DNA of 64,000 bases, taken from the NCBI GenBank assembly GCA_963575745.1, contig CAUYUJ010019604.1, forward strand, positions 544,776 to 608,775. The letters are read 5' to 3'. This DNA comes from Prorocentrum cordatum. Lineage: Eukaryota; Sar; Dinophyceae; Prorocentrales; Prorocentraceae. Numbering within the stretch: position 1 is the first letter of the stretch; each line of letters opens with the position of its first letter. Position numbers and translations under genes: made by a program. The notes under the pieces are model-generated. The model was not told the DNA's origin. It saw nothing but the letters and a program-made list of their open reading frames with translations, and did no database searches. Positions 12,001 to 19,109 of the stretch are shown piece by piece.

Positions 12001-12071
12001 GACGTGAAGTGGGAAGGGATGCCTCTGAAGGCGCTTCCTCGGAGGGCTGAGGCGGGCCCTCTGAGGCACCT
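3..12071 (-). CDS. Element A ORF2 / pol polyprotein, at least 4,023 codons, 3' end outside window
   Basis: The frame directly after the ORF1 TGA is stop-free to the window edge. The first ATG in it is at 11898-11900 (MYMSMQGYLKMRAD), 57 codons after the stop, so either UGA readthrough or re-initiation would make it. In protein order: an N-terminal part of unknown fold with one hydrophobic stretch near 10367-10424 (CLICLLVATYAIAIA); an ART-like patch; a long Pro/Ala/Ser-rich region with a Cys cluster; APE endonuclease; RT; CCHC zinc motif; RNase H; an acidic tail. All catalytic motifs checked are present and in frame. About 4,000 residues is far larger than a usual LINE ORF2 of 1,000-1,300 aa; the extra length is N-terminal to the endonuclease (4.9-12 kb). 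Translation was done by eye. Confidence 0.88.
420..930 (-). other. RNase H domain of element A
   Basis: Removes RNA from the RNA-DNA hybrid. The four acidic residues are visible in order: VYAATDGACTN (Asp 897-899), AQLAETLAIVHL (Glu 768-770), VHVFVDNQAVVDGF (Asp 708-710) and EFNRQADALA (Asp 495-497). The catalytic-loop His is in KVASHQGD. A C-terminal RNase H is typical of I-clade and related LINEs. The frame continues past it into an acidic, Pro-rich tail and off the window. Confidence 0.85.
958..978. repeat. TGAA hairpin 1 in element A
   Basis: TCCTG / CAGGA stem around GGC-TGAA-GCC-G. It encodes DPAASAQD on the minus strand, at the start of the RNase H region. Confidence 0.75.
1158..1217 (-). 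other. CCHC zinc motif after the RT
   Basis: CRYCDEEEETQEHTVRDCKC gives C-x2-C-x8-H-x4-C. A Cys/His motif of this kind C-terminal to the RT is common in LINEs and is thought to bind RNA or DNA. Confidence 0.8.
1950..2960 (-). other. Reverse transcriptase domain of element A
   Basis: Motifs in frame: GGLDGWTTKEAKELP (motif 1 region, 2849-2898); FGAVPKATIGDVSTSLALRI; the motif A region LDRQKCFDYL (Asp at 2511-2513, second Asp at 2493-2495); and the active-site box FVDDSN (2223-2240, both Asp kept). It is followed by a thumb-like region. Motif A reads D-RQKCFD, where most LINEs have D-xx-AFD. It is expected to copy the element RNA at the nicked target. Confidence 0.85.
3204..3236. repeat. TGAA hairpin 2 in element A (weak stem)
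   Basis: GGC-TGAA-GCC-G core at 3215-3225 with a short GG/CC stem and an outer ACCG/CGGT pairing. It encodes EAGGFSPGDG, between endonuclease and RT. Confidence 0.55.
4060..4880 (-). other. APE-type endonuclease domain of element A
   Basis: Nicks target DNA to prime reverse transcription. The motifs, all in frame, are: HLVSLNITSLSANWPT (metal-binding Asn); ALQETRHAK (Glu codon 4770-4772); CMDANTNID (Asp 4320-4322 and Asn 4314-4316, replacing the usual GDFN); SRIDYIIAN (Ser-Arg-Ile-Asp, 4155-4172); and KSHVGLQVTL (Ser-His, 4083-4088). This is the exonuclease-endonuclease-phosphatase fold of LINE elements, and every key residue is kept. Confidence 0.85.
5006..5024. repeat. TGAA hairpin 3 in element A
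   Basis: ACGG / CCGT stem around GGC-TGAA-GCC-G. It encodes LTAASAPF, just N-terminal to the endonuclease. Confidence 0.7.
6222..6244. repeat. TGAA hairpin 4 in element A
   Basis: CCCCTG / CAGGGG stem (6222-6227 with 6239-6244) around GGC-TGAA-GCC-G. It encodes TPAASAQGA. Confidence 0.75.
7297..7323. repeat. TGAA hairpin 5 in element A, flipped core
   Basis: About 8-bp stem (7297-7304 with 7316-7323, one G-T pair) around GCC-TGAA-GGC-G. It encodes RAPSGPGG. Confidence 0.75.
7445..7655 (-). other. Cys-rich putative zinc-binding cluster in element A pol
   Basis: In frame, CLQCRFQCCQYC is followed by CPDCGRSGLRTLMDW and then by CNSWTCAYSTNK...DTCCLSSRC. There are at least ten cysteines in about 70 residues, many as CxxC pairs. 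This suggests one or two zinc sites. It does not match the retroviral CCHC knuckle or any family I can name. It lies in a Pro/Gly-rich region between the ART-like patch and the endonuclease. Confidence 0.4.
8359..8394. repeat. TGAA-type hairpin 6 in element A (TGGA loop, longest stem)
   Basis: GTCGCG-G-CCCCAG pairs with CTGGGG-CGCGAC, 12 bp with one bulged G, around GGC-TGGA-GCC-G. It encodes SGSSPGAA. Confidence 0.8.
8640..9230 (-). other. ADP-ribosyltransferase-like patch in element A pol
   Basis: In frame, TVFWHGTRGDLAARLAACGG (His codon at 9114-9116) is followed about 30 residues later by TYVSVHPSLAAWYA (Tyr codon at 9003-9005). PARP/ART-fold enzymes have a [W/F/Y]HGT/S element with the NAD-binding His, a short helix ending in G, then a Y-x-S/T strand followed by a helix of the A-x-x-YA type. 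Spacing and residue types match. The third catalytic position (Glu in PARPs) cannot be placed; a candidate strand is RLIYPRVLSLLIRMDW. The match is by eye, so activity is unknown. Confidence 0.45.
9481..9501. repeat. TGAA hairpin 7 in element A, flipped core
   Basis: CCAGG / CCTGG stem around GCC-TGAA-GGC-G. It encodes QAPSGPGT. Confidence 0.75.
10592..10620. repeat. TGAA hairpin 8 in element A
   Basis: GTGCAG / CTGCAC stem (10592-10597 with 10615-10620) around a CGG-GGC-TGAA-GCC-GCC core. It encodes CSGGFSPAAP. Confidence 0.8.
11554..11589. repeat. TGAA hairpin 9 in element A
   Basis: CACAG / CTGTG stem (11556-11560 with 11581-11585) around CGG-GGC-TGAA-GCC-GCC. It encodes HSGGFSPAAV. Same core as hairpin 8 but a different, still complementary stem. 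Confidence 0.8.
11741..11765. repeat. TGAA hairpin 10 in element A (GAC variant)
   Basis: GCGCACC / GGTGTGC stem (one G-T pair) around GCC-TGAA-GAC-G. Confidence 0.65.
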
Positions 12072-12074
12072 TCA
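12017..12074 (-). promoter_or_regulatory. In-frame TGA between gag and pol with downstream fold: candidate readthrough site
   Basis: The ORF1 stop is UAU-UGA-AGG, and the next 4,023 codons in the same frame have no stop. Directly 3' of it (minus sense) the sequence can fold into a three-way junction. The closing stem joins 12063-12070 to 12017-12025 (GGUGCCUC with GAGGCAUCC, one bulge). One hairpin inside is a perfect 6-bp stem, 12056-12061 with 12042-12047 (GAGGGC/GCCCUC). A second small hairpin lies near 12026-12040. Structures just after a leaky stop are known to stimulate readthrough in other systems. That this one works so is inference. Confidence 0.55.
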
Positions 12075-14639
12075 ATAGGGTTCCTGTGTGGCCCGCCCTT
12101 TGTCTTTGCCTTTGTCAGCCCCTGGGGGCCCCGTCCCTGGGGTGACCTGGCCTGGCTGGTCGATCCACCCGCAGACAGCCACGGGATCGGCAACTGGTGC
12201 AGCTTCCTCCTTTTTGGTATCGAGGGTGGCCACCTGGGGCAGGTGGATGGTACCCCCCGTGAGGTGCCCGAGGAGGGCCTGGATGTCGCCGCGCAGTGCA
12301 GCAGCTTCGGTAGTTGCCGTCTGTTGCTGAGTGACGACGGTGGCAAGCCCTCGTTCCAAGCCTGTAACGTGCTCCGTGAGTGTGGCCTGGGATGAGAGAA
12401 CGCCCGCAAGCTGGACCTGCATGTTGTCCACCGTGTTGGCAAGCAGCTCGTGCTGTTGTTCCATGTGTTGGATGCGGGTCGTAGCGGCATCTGACAGTTT
12501 AGGGGCCGTAGCGAAGCGTTCGCCGAGGGTGTTCGGTTCGCGCGATGCCACGCTGAATTCATCCTCTGATGAGAGGATCTCGACGTCGCCTGGTACCTCG
12601 GCGGCTGCGTCAGCGTGCCCTTCCGTGTGGCCCCCACCTTCGGCCGCCCCCGTGCCAGGTTGCGGGTCATGCCCGTCCCCACCTGGTCCTTGGACGGCCG
12701 TCTGCTCGGCAGCTCCATCCGTGCCGTGCGGGGGTGCAGAGGAGCTGCGGCCTGGAGCGCCGTGTGATCTTGCGTGCGGCGTGGCGTCGCGTTTCCCGCT
12801 GGAGGATCGGTGGCGCTTGGCTAAAGGCTCCTCCTTGGGGATCGGGAGCGGTGCGACGCCCTTGCCTTTGGGCGTGGCAGTCATGAGGTCGTGGAGGTAG
12901 GGGCTCTGGGCCGCTTTGGTTAGGAGTGTGCCCGTGGCGGGGCTGAAGCCGCCACCACGGGCGGGCGGCGTCACAGGCTCTGTGATAGTGGTAGGGGTGA
13001 CAATGGTAACGTTGTCCCTCTTCGGCACGACCTCAGCCAACGGGGCCTCGGTGATGCTCCACGGGATGGGGCACCCTGCGACCTGTACCGTATATGTGGG
13101 TGGGGGACGATGAGCGCGCACTAAGGCAAACTGCGCCGAAGTGGCTGGGTCCCAGGCGGTGTGGTAGACCTCACAGTCCCATTTGACGGACGGGCCCGTG
13201 AGAGTCTTGGCAAGCTGAGTCAGCGTGGCATGGCGTGCCGCAATGCCCGTGATGCGGTATCGCGTCTTGGCGAGAGTGGCTTCGCAGCCACGGATGCTGA
13301 CGGCAGCGGCCTTGGCGGCGTCTGACCCACGTGCAACACGGATCCCCAATAAGCCTGACTTGCCGTGCCTGACGACTCCTAGGGCTTTGAAGTCCACCGA
13401 CTTCTGGAACGCCTCTGCCATCGTGATGGGCTGGTCCTCGGGGAACCACACGGTCTGGTACTTGTCTGCCGTGGGCTCGTCCGCACCTACGTTGCTGAGG
13501 TCGTAGGTGGCGCCGAGTTGCCCCGAACCCGCCAAGACCTTGTCAACTGCTTGAAGACTGACGCCGAAAGTGGCAGCCAGGGACCTTTTTCCGACACCAG
13601 ATCCGTACCTGCCTAGACTTTTGCAGGGTTCGAGGATAGTGACGGCTTTAAAGTTGCCGTGGAAAAGGGCCTTGAAGGTGTCCTGCAGCTGACTGTCGAG
13701 CTCCTGGCGGCGAGCGTCTTTCTTAGACTCCCTGTGCTTTTGGTTTTGGCGCGCCTTGTCCTGTGGAGCGGAATCCCCTCGGAAAGGACCCTTGGCGCGT
13801 GGACCACCGTTCACGGGGGCGCCTCCCGAAAACTGATCCTCGAAGGCCTGATGCATGGAGGGGACTGCGGCGATGGCTTCGGTTTCATGTATGGTCACCC
13901 GAATCCAGCATACGTGGTCGGCAGGATCAATGGTGGCGACGGCTACTTTTTCCGTGCAGGCGACTTCCTTGGTGCCCAGCTGGTACACGGTCACGGGGAC
14001 GTGCGTGTGAACCACATTGGGCGCCTTGGGGTGGCGCTTCAGCACGGGGACGGCGAGCTCGGTGCCGACGTAGTTGTCGTTTTTTGGGCCCATGACAGCG
14101 ATCGCGAGCTGACCCGTGGTACGCTTACCCTGCTCGAGATGGTGCTGCAGCAGCCGCTCGCCACTCTCGTAGTCGTGGAGGCTGATGCTGGGCTTGTACG
14201 TCTTGCCGTCGTCGAGTGATGTGGGTTCGGCCAGGACTGGGACCTTCCAGAAGGCCGGGTCCAAGGCAATAAATTTGGCGTCCGCAGCCTGAAGACGTGC
14301 GGACGCAGCTGGTGGATAGGATGTGTCACCACCATTGCGCTTAGGCTTGCTGCGCTGGTGGTGGTCCAGCGTGTAGCTGATCTGGTTGGCGGCACACATG
14401 CGAATCAAGGCACTGCCGAGCTTCTTGGTGTTGGTCTTGTGCATGTCGTACGTGGCCTGCAGCTCGTCCGCGTTCAGCTCGGCGAGCCCGTTGTATGCGG
14501 CTGTGGGGCGGTCAGACCCCGCTTGCTTGAAGGCTGCAATGCAGTCCTGTTTGCGTTGGAGGAGGGATCCTTCAGCTGCAGGACGTGAGCTCGGCGGCTG
14601 CTTGGAAGAGCGCCGGCGCTCCGGCTTGGCGGGGGCCAT
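12072..14639 (-). CDS. Element A ORF1, gag-like protein (855 aa)
   Basis: Probable nucleoprotein of the retrotransposon. The start chosen is the first ATG (14637-14639, MAPAKPERRR); the frame is open a little further upstream only with non-ATG codons. The N-terminus is basic and Pro/Ser-rich. Residues of roughly 60-540 look globular, with a Lys/Arg/Gln-rich stretch near 290-320. Residues of roughly 590-700 are Pro/Ser/Gly-rich and disordered. Residues of roughly 723-792 form a heptad-like coiled coil (begins IQHMEQQHELLANTVDNM), probably for multimerisation. I see no CCHC knuckles. The last residues before the TGA are ATQEPY. The fold of the middle part is not recognised; the gag assignment rests on position, size and coiled coil. 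Confidence 0.8.
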   Translation of the reverse strand: MAPAKPERRRSSKQPPSSRPAAEGSLLQRKQDCIAAFKQAGSDRPTAAYNGLAELNADELQATYDMHKTNTKKLGSALIRMCAANQISYTLDHHQRSKPKRNGGDTSYPPAASARLQAADAKFIALDPAFWKVPVLAEPTSLDDGKTYKPSISLHDYESGERLLQHHLEQGKRTTGQLAIAVMGPKNDNYVGTELAVPVLKRHPKAPNVVHTHVPVTVYQLGTKEVACTEKVAVATIDPADHVCWIRVTIHETEAIAAVPSMHQAFEDQFSGGAPVNGGPRAKGPFRGDSAPQDKARQNQKHRESKKDARRQELDSQLQDTFKALFHGNFKAVTILEPCKSLGRYGSGVGKRSLAATFGVSLQAVDKVLAGSGQLGATYDLSNVGADEPTADKYQTVWFPEDQPITMAEAFQKSVDFKALGVVRHGKSGLLGIRVARGSDAAKAAAVSIRGCEATLAKTRYRITGIAARHATLTQLAKTLTGPSVKWDCEVYHTAWDPATSAQFALVRAHRPPPTYTVQVAGCPIPWSITEAPLAEVVPKRDNVTIVTPTTITEPVTPPARGGGFSPATGTLLTKAAQSPYLHDLMTATPKGKGVAPLPIPKEEPLAKRHRSSSGKRDATPHARSHGAPGRSSSAPPHGTDGAAEQTAVQGPGGDGHDPQPGTGAAEGGGHTEGHADAAAEVPGDVEILSSEDEFSVASREPNTLGERFATAPKLSDAATTRIQHMEQQHELLANTVDNMQVQLAGVLSSQATLTEHVTGLERGLATVVTQQQTATTEAAALRGDIQALLGHLTGGTIHLPQVATLDTKKEEAAPVADPVAVCGWIDQPGQVTPGTGPPGADKGKDKGRATQEPY
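12930..12962. repeat. TGAA hairpin 11, inside ORF1 of element A
   Basis: Perfect 8-bp stem GCCCGTGG / CCACGGGC (12930-12937 with 12955-12962) around CGG-GGC-TGAA-GCC-GCCA. It encodes ARGGGFSPATG in ORF1. Confidence 0.82.
14278..14306. repeat. TGAA hairpin 12, inside ORF1 of element A (GAC variant)
   Basis: Perfect 9-bp stem GCGTCCGCA / TGCGGACGC around GCC-TGAA-GAC-G, the same core as hairpin 10. It encodes ARLQAADA. Confidence 0.75.
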
Positions 14640-14795
14640 TGCGGCGGGCGCTCTGGTGGGAGGGAGGATGGGACGCAAATCAGTACCGCGCTGCTGGCGC
14701 GGTTCCGGTCTCGCGAGGCCTGGAGTCGGGACTCCAGAGCGGGGCGCTTCGCGTCGCGGCTACGCTATGAGTGCAGGGCACTCTCGAGCCGAGAC

Positions 14796-14999
<204 letters not shown>

Positions 15000-15001
<2 letters not shown>

Positions 15002-15810
15002 AACAAAAAAAAAAAAAGAGAGGAGACAAAAAAGGCCCAGGCCCAGAACGCTGGAGCGCGACGTCGGCGGGGGGTCCTCTGCAGAGGGAGGCCTAACAGA
15101 GTACAGCGCGAAATCAGCGGGGGGCGCTCTTTCTCATCGCAAGCGTCCTCGTCTTCCGTCGCCCACCGTCTTCTCCCCTTTCTTCTCTTGTCTCTTCCCG
15201 CCTCCATCTTGCTCCCCGCTCTTCCTCTTCCTCCTCCTCCTCCCTCCCCCCCCCCCTCCCCCCCGCCCCCGCCCCCCCCCCCCCCCCCCCCCCGTCCCTC
15301 CTGGCAGCGGCTTTCTGGCTCGAGGGTCCTACCGTGGCGAGGCATTTCAAGTAGCAGCGCACATTCCCGAGGGCCACTGCCACCGCCGCCGCCCCACCCC
15401 CCCTAACCGCCGCGGTCTTAGCCAACGCCCCCGTGGACGATGGATTAATCGGTGCATCGGCGTTTTTTCTGATTAAACCCTAAACCGTTCACACTTAAAA
15501 CCACTGCGCTAAAATCAATTGTTGCCGCGGCATGCCGAATGAACTTTTGAAATGCATGCAGCCGCCGAACGCAACAAGAACGAGGATGCCTGTCTGTACA
15601 GTGCCAGTAATGGCGGTTGAGGCCTTCTCTTTTTTTCCCAACCATCCTGTGGCGTTTGGGTCCTCGCTTTGAAGAGGCAGCGCCCCGCGTTCCTTGCTTC
15701 CTTCCTTCCTCCTCCTCCTCCTCCTCTCCTCCTCCCCTTTCCCCCCTCCCCCTGCGGGGGCGCCGCCCTCTCTCCTTTCCTCCCCTGTCCATTTCGGCGC
15801 GCCCCCACGC
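15000..15810. other. No gene seen: A-run, C-runs and polypyrimidine DNA
   Basis: Contains an A-run near 15007, a pyrimidine-rich tract at 15130-15295 with long C-runs, an AT-richer patch at 15440-15620 and a CTT/CTC tract near 15690-15770. No convincing coding sequence. Confidence 0.7.
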
Positions 15811-17045
15811 GTTTCGTGGCCCCACAGGGAGCTCCACCGAAGGCACCAGTGGCTGCGTTCGCGCGCGCCCACCGCACCCGATTCGGCACGCCCTTCACAC
15901 GTTTCGTGGCCCCGCAGGGAGCCCCACCGACGGCCACAGTGGTTGCGTTCGCATGCGCCCGCCGCGCGCATTTCCGCACACCCCTCACACGTGTCGCGGC
16001 CCCACAGGGGGCCCAACCGAAGGCCCCAACGGCTGCGTTCGCATGCGCCCACCGCGCCCATTTTGGCACACCCCTCACGCGTTTCGTGGCCACAGAGGAA
16101 GCCCACGCCGAAAGCTCCAGTGGCTGCGTTCGCATGCGCCCACCGCGCGCATTTCGGCATGCCCCCACACGTTTCGTGGCACAGCAGGGAGCTCCAACGA
16201 ATGCCCAAGTGGTTGCGTTCGCATGCGCCCACCGCGCTCATTTCGGCACACCCTCACACGTTTCGTGACCCCACAAGGGGGGCCCACCGACAGCTCCAGT
16301 GGCTGCGTTCGCATGTGCCCACCGCACCTATTTCGGCAAACCCTTCGAACGTTTCGTGGCCCCACAGTGAGCTCCACCGAAGGCTCCAATGGCTGCGTTC
16401 GCATGCGTCCACCGCATCCATTTCGGCGCAACCCTCGCACCTGTCGTGGCCCCACAGGGGGCTCCGCCGAAAGCCCCAGCGCTCGCATGCGCCTGCCGCA
16501 CCCGTTTCGGCACACCCCTCACACGTGTCGTGGCCCCACAGAGAGCTCCACCGAAGGCCCCAGCGGCTGCGTTCGCATGAGCCCACCGCGCGCATTTCGG
16601 CACACCCCTCACACGTTTCGTGGCCCCACAGGGAGCTCCGCCGAAGGCCCCAGTGGCTGCGTTCGCATGCGTCCACCGCACGCATTTCGGCACACCCCTC
16701 GCACCTGTCGTGGCCCCACAGGGAGCTCCACCGAAGGCTCCAGTGGCTGCGTTCGCATGCGTCCACCGCGCCCATTTTGGCACACCCCTCACACGTTCCG
16801 TGGCCCCACAGTGATGTCACCGAAGGCCCCAGCGGCTGCGTTCGCATGCGCCCACCGCACCCGTTTCGGCACACCCTTCACACGTGTCGTGGCCCCACAG
16901 GGAGCTCCACCGAACAGTCCAGTGGCTGCGTTCGCATGCATCCACCGCGCGCATTTCGGCACACCCCTCACAGGTGTCGTGGCCCCGCAGGGAGTTCCAC
17001 CGAAGACGTTGGCACACCCCCCGCGCGTTTCGTGGGCCTTCAGGG
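15811..17045. repeat. 90-bp satellite, about 14 tandem copies
   Basis: Units begin at 15811, 15901, 15991, 16081, 16171, 16260, 16351, 16441, 16525, 16615, 16705, 16795, 16884 and 16974, so almost all are 89-91 bp; one is 84 bp. A typical unit starts GTTTCGTGGCCCCACAGGGA, then has palindromic GGAGCTCC, CCGAAGGC, GGCTGCGTTCGCATGCG and CCACCGCG. As 90 is a multiple of 3, long repeat-coded ORFs are open on both strands (plus 15617-17191 with a 30-residue period, for example); I do not call these genes. Related copies lie inverted at 62.15-62.66 kb. Confidence 0.95.
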
Positions 17046-17515
17046 ATCGTTACCGAAGAAGATGTTCACACTTGCGGTGCTCACAGCTCCTTGTGGTTGG
17101 GCCCCTCGCCAGGATGATTCATATGGGGGTGGGGGGTGGGGGGGCAATCGATGAGGGGCGGAAGTCGGATCTGGGGTTCGCCAGAATCTGAAGTCTGGTG
17201 TCGCCTTCCCTCGTTTCCTCCTCATCCTTCTTGTCCCCCCCTATCCTCCGTTTGTTCGTCTTCTTTGGTTGCTGCCAGGTTTTGGTCTTTCTGCGGCTGC
17301 GCTTACTGTAGGCTTCTCTGAAGCCGCTGGGAGGCATCTGCGAGGCCTCTTTCATCGGAAGGCATTTAGCCCTTGGGGCCTGGCAACAACGACACTCAGC
17401 CTCCTACCAATTCAAACAGTAGTCCCCGGATTATATTATATTTTATGTTTTGATGTTTGTCTGGGGCGCGTTCTTATTTTTCGTCGAAATCCCCTTGTAG
17501 GGGAGACAGGCCCGA
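17046..17515. other. No gene seen
   Basis: Degenerate end of the satellite, a G-run near 17130, then mixed unique sequence with an AT-rich patch at 17425-17465. No ORF with a convincing protein. Confidence 0.6.
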
Positions 17516-18235
17516 CTAAGCCGTAGCCGCGAGAATCCGCTCCTCTGATTTCTTGCAGATCAAATTCAGCTCCTCTGCGTCCGAATCTGCCGCGGCCTCC
17601 AAATCGCCGCCCACTCGGGTCGGCAGGGCCCGCTCCTTGTCCACGCGCAGGCCGTCGCAATGCGCAGATGCGCGGCTGACTTTCTTCCGTCGCAAAGTCG
17701 GCCTACCCCTCCAAACAGTCGTCCTCAACAATTTGCCGCGCGCCGCTGACCATCGAAGCCTTTGTCGACTTGTCCTGCGCGGACGCTGGGGCCTTAAATT
17801 GCCCTCGGTGCAACCCCGCCGCCAGCCATCGAAGGAGACGCGCTGCCCTCGCCGACGCCTTTGCGAACTCGTTCTCCGATGCTCTTTCGGCAAAGCGCTG
17901 CCGCGCATCAGCTCGATCAAGACTTGCTTGCCTTTGCGCGACAGCATGCTGAGGGCGTCCCTATCAAGAGTCAGAATCGCTCGCCCGACATGCACTCGCC
18001 CGCCAAAACGCATGCCCCGTGGGCCCCCTTGCTCCCCCGCGCACCAACGAACCCTTGGACCCATTCCACCGAATCTTCCTGGAACCATGTCAAAACGAAT
18101 GGAGAAACGCCGGCAGCTTCCAGATTCGAGCCTGCAGACGCCCCCTCGATCTTCGCGAACCCGCTGCGTCGCGGCAATGTCGCCTGCGAGCAGCAGAGCG
18201 TCGAAGATCCTTAATTTTTCAAAGATCTGCGCCAC
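17516..18235 (-). CDS. Hypothetical ORF, possible exon (239 codons)
   Basis: Open minus-strand frame ending in TAG at 17516. Parts look like natural protein, such as LTLDRDALSMLSRKGKQVLIELMRG and the acidic end DLEAAADSDAEELNLICKKSEERIL. The first 60 residues look less natural and another minus frame (17971-18177) is open there, so an exon boundary or frameshift near 18.0 kb is possible. The plus strand is also open. Family not recognised. Confidence 0.25.
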   Translation of the reverse strand: MAQIFEKLRIFDALLLAGDIAATQRVREDRGGVCRLESGSCRRFSIRFDMVPGRFGGMGPRVRWCAGEQGGPRGMRFGGRVHVGRAILTLDRDALSMLSRKGKQVLIELMRGSALPKEHRRTSSQRRRRGQRVSFDGWRRGCTEGNLRPQRPRRTSRQRLRWSAARGKLLRTTVWRGRPTLRRKKVSRASAHCDGLRVDKERALPTRVGGDLEAAADSDAEELNLICKKSEERILAATA

Positions 18236-18539
18236 TCCGCCACCGCGCCCCCCTTCGCCGCGCGCGTCGTTTGAAAATCGCGGATGTCATTTTTAAGCGC
18301 CCCTTCGCGAGGGCCATGGCCTTCGAAGAAAGCTCGGATTCAAGGAGGGGTATTTTCGACGCCCCTCAACGAGGATCGCGGCCTCCGCCGTTCTGCGCTA
18401 CTTCTCCCACGATTGCGGGGGGGGGGGGGGGGGCCCCTCCGAAGGAAGGGGGGGGGGGGGGGCGGGGGGCGCAATCGATTGCCCCCCGAACGGCCCGGGC
18501 GCACCTTGCGCGGATTCTGCCGACAACCAAAGCACATGA
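18236..18539. other. No gene seen: GC-rich with two G-runs
   Basis: G-runs near 18417-18434 and 18447-18470. Short ORFs only. Confidence 0.6.
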
Positions 18540-19085
18540 TGCAACGAATGGATCAGATGCAGGACGCACGCAGCAAGTACAACGCACCTAATGCAATTAT
18601 TTTCGCACATGCAAAACTACTCCTGCAACTATTGCCTACCAAACAGTTATTACTACGAAAACAAAATATTGAAAAATCACGCAGCGAATTATTCACGCGC
18701 AGGAGAACTAATTCAACTAATGCAGCAACTAACAAACAACTAATTCAACTGATGCAGCGTACACAACCAACTTGCAACTGATGCAAGAAATGAAAGTCAA
18801 GGAATGCAGCGGATGACGCATTCACAAGCAACTAATGCCACTTATGCAGCGCACACAAAACACTCAATACAACTAGCGCAGCACATGCCAACAACGAATA
18901 CAGTTAACACAGCAGATGCAACAACTACGCATAACGCATACCAGCTAACGCAGCAACTACAACAACGAATCCATATGTACAGCATGTGCACCGCGGAGCA
19001 GCCAAGGAAGGCAGCGAACCCAGCAACGACCACACAACGTCTAAAACTAATGCAACATGTGCAAACCAGCACAGTTTACGAACGG
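18540..19085. repeat. A-rich island with degenerate CAACTAATGCAGC repeats
   Basis: A 550-bp AT-richer island in GC-rich DNA, built of diverged units such as CAACTAATGCAGC, CAACTGATGCA and TGCAACAACTA. The same motif recurs, partly inverted, at 32.46-32.79 kb. No convincing protein in any frame. Confidence 0.75.
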
Positions 19086-19109
19086 ACATGATGCAGCGCT
19101 TGCAAACAA

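Larger units (their letters stand above)
1..14700 (-). mobile_element. Element A: giant gag-TGA-pol non-LTR retrotransposon, cut by the left edge
   Basis: One minus-strand frame (codon low coordinate divisible by 3) is open from 14639 to 3 with a single TGA at 12072-12074. Before the TGA lies a gag-like ORF1. After it lies a pol-like frame with APE endonuclease, reverse transcriptase, CCHC zinc motif and RNase H in that order, an order known from I/R1/Tad-like LINEs. No LTRs, integrase or protease were seen. The 5' end lies near 14.7 kb, next to a (GA)n tract; the 3' end is outside the window. The coding frame looks intact, which suggests a young copy. Codons are GC-rich, like the surroundings. 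Confidence 0.9.

Noticed and set aside
1-14700. Many plus-strand and other-frame ORFs of 60-300 codons across element A
   Set aside because: They overlap one long minus-strand frame with recognisable enzymes, and their own translations have no natural pattern.
15474-15486. AAACCCTAAACC, like plant-type telomere repeats
   Set aside because: Less than two units, inside unique sequence.
15617-17191. A 524-codon plus-strand ORF with a 30-residue repeat
   Set aside because: It is the translation of the 90-bp satellite; other frames on both strands are equally open.
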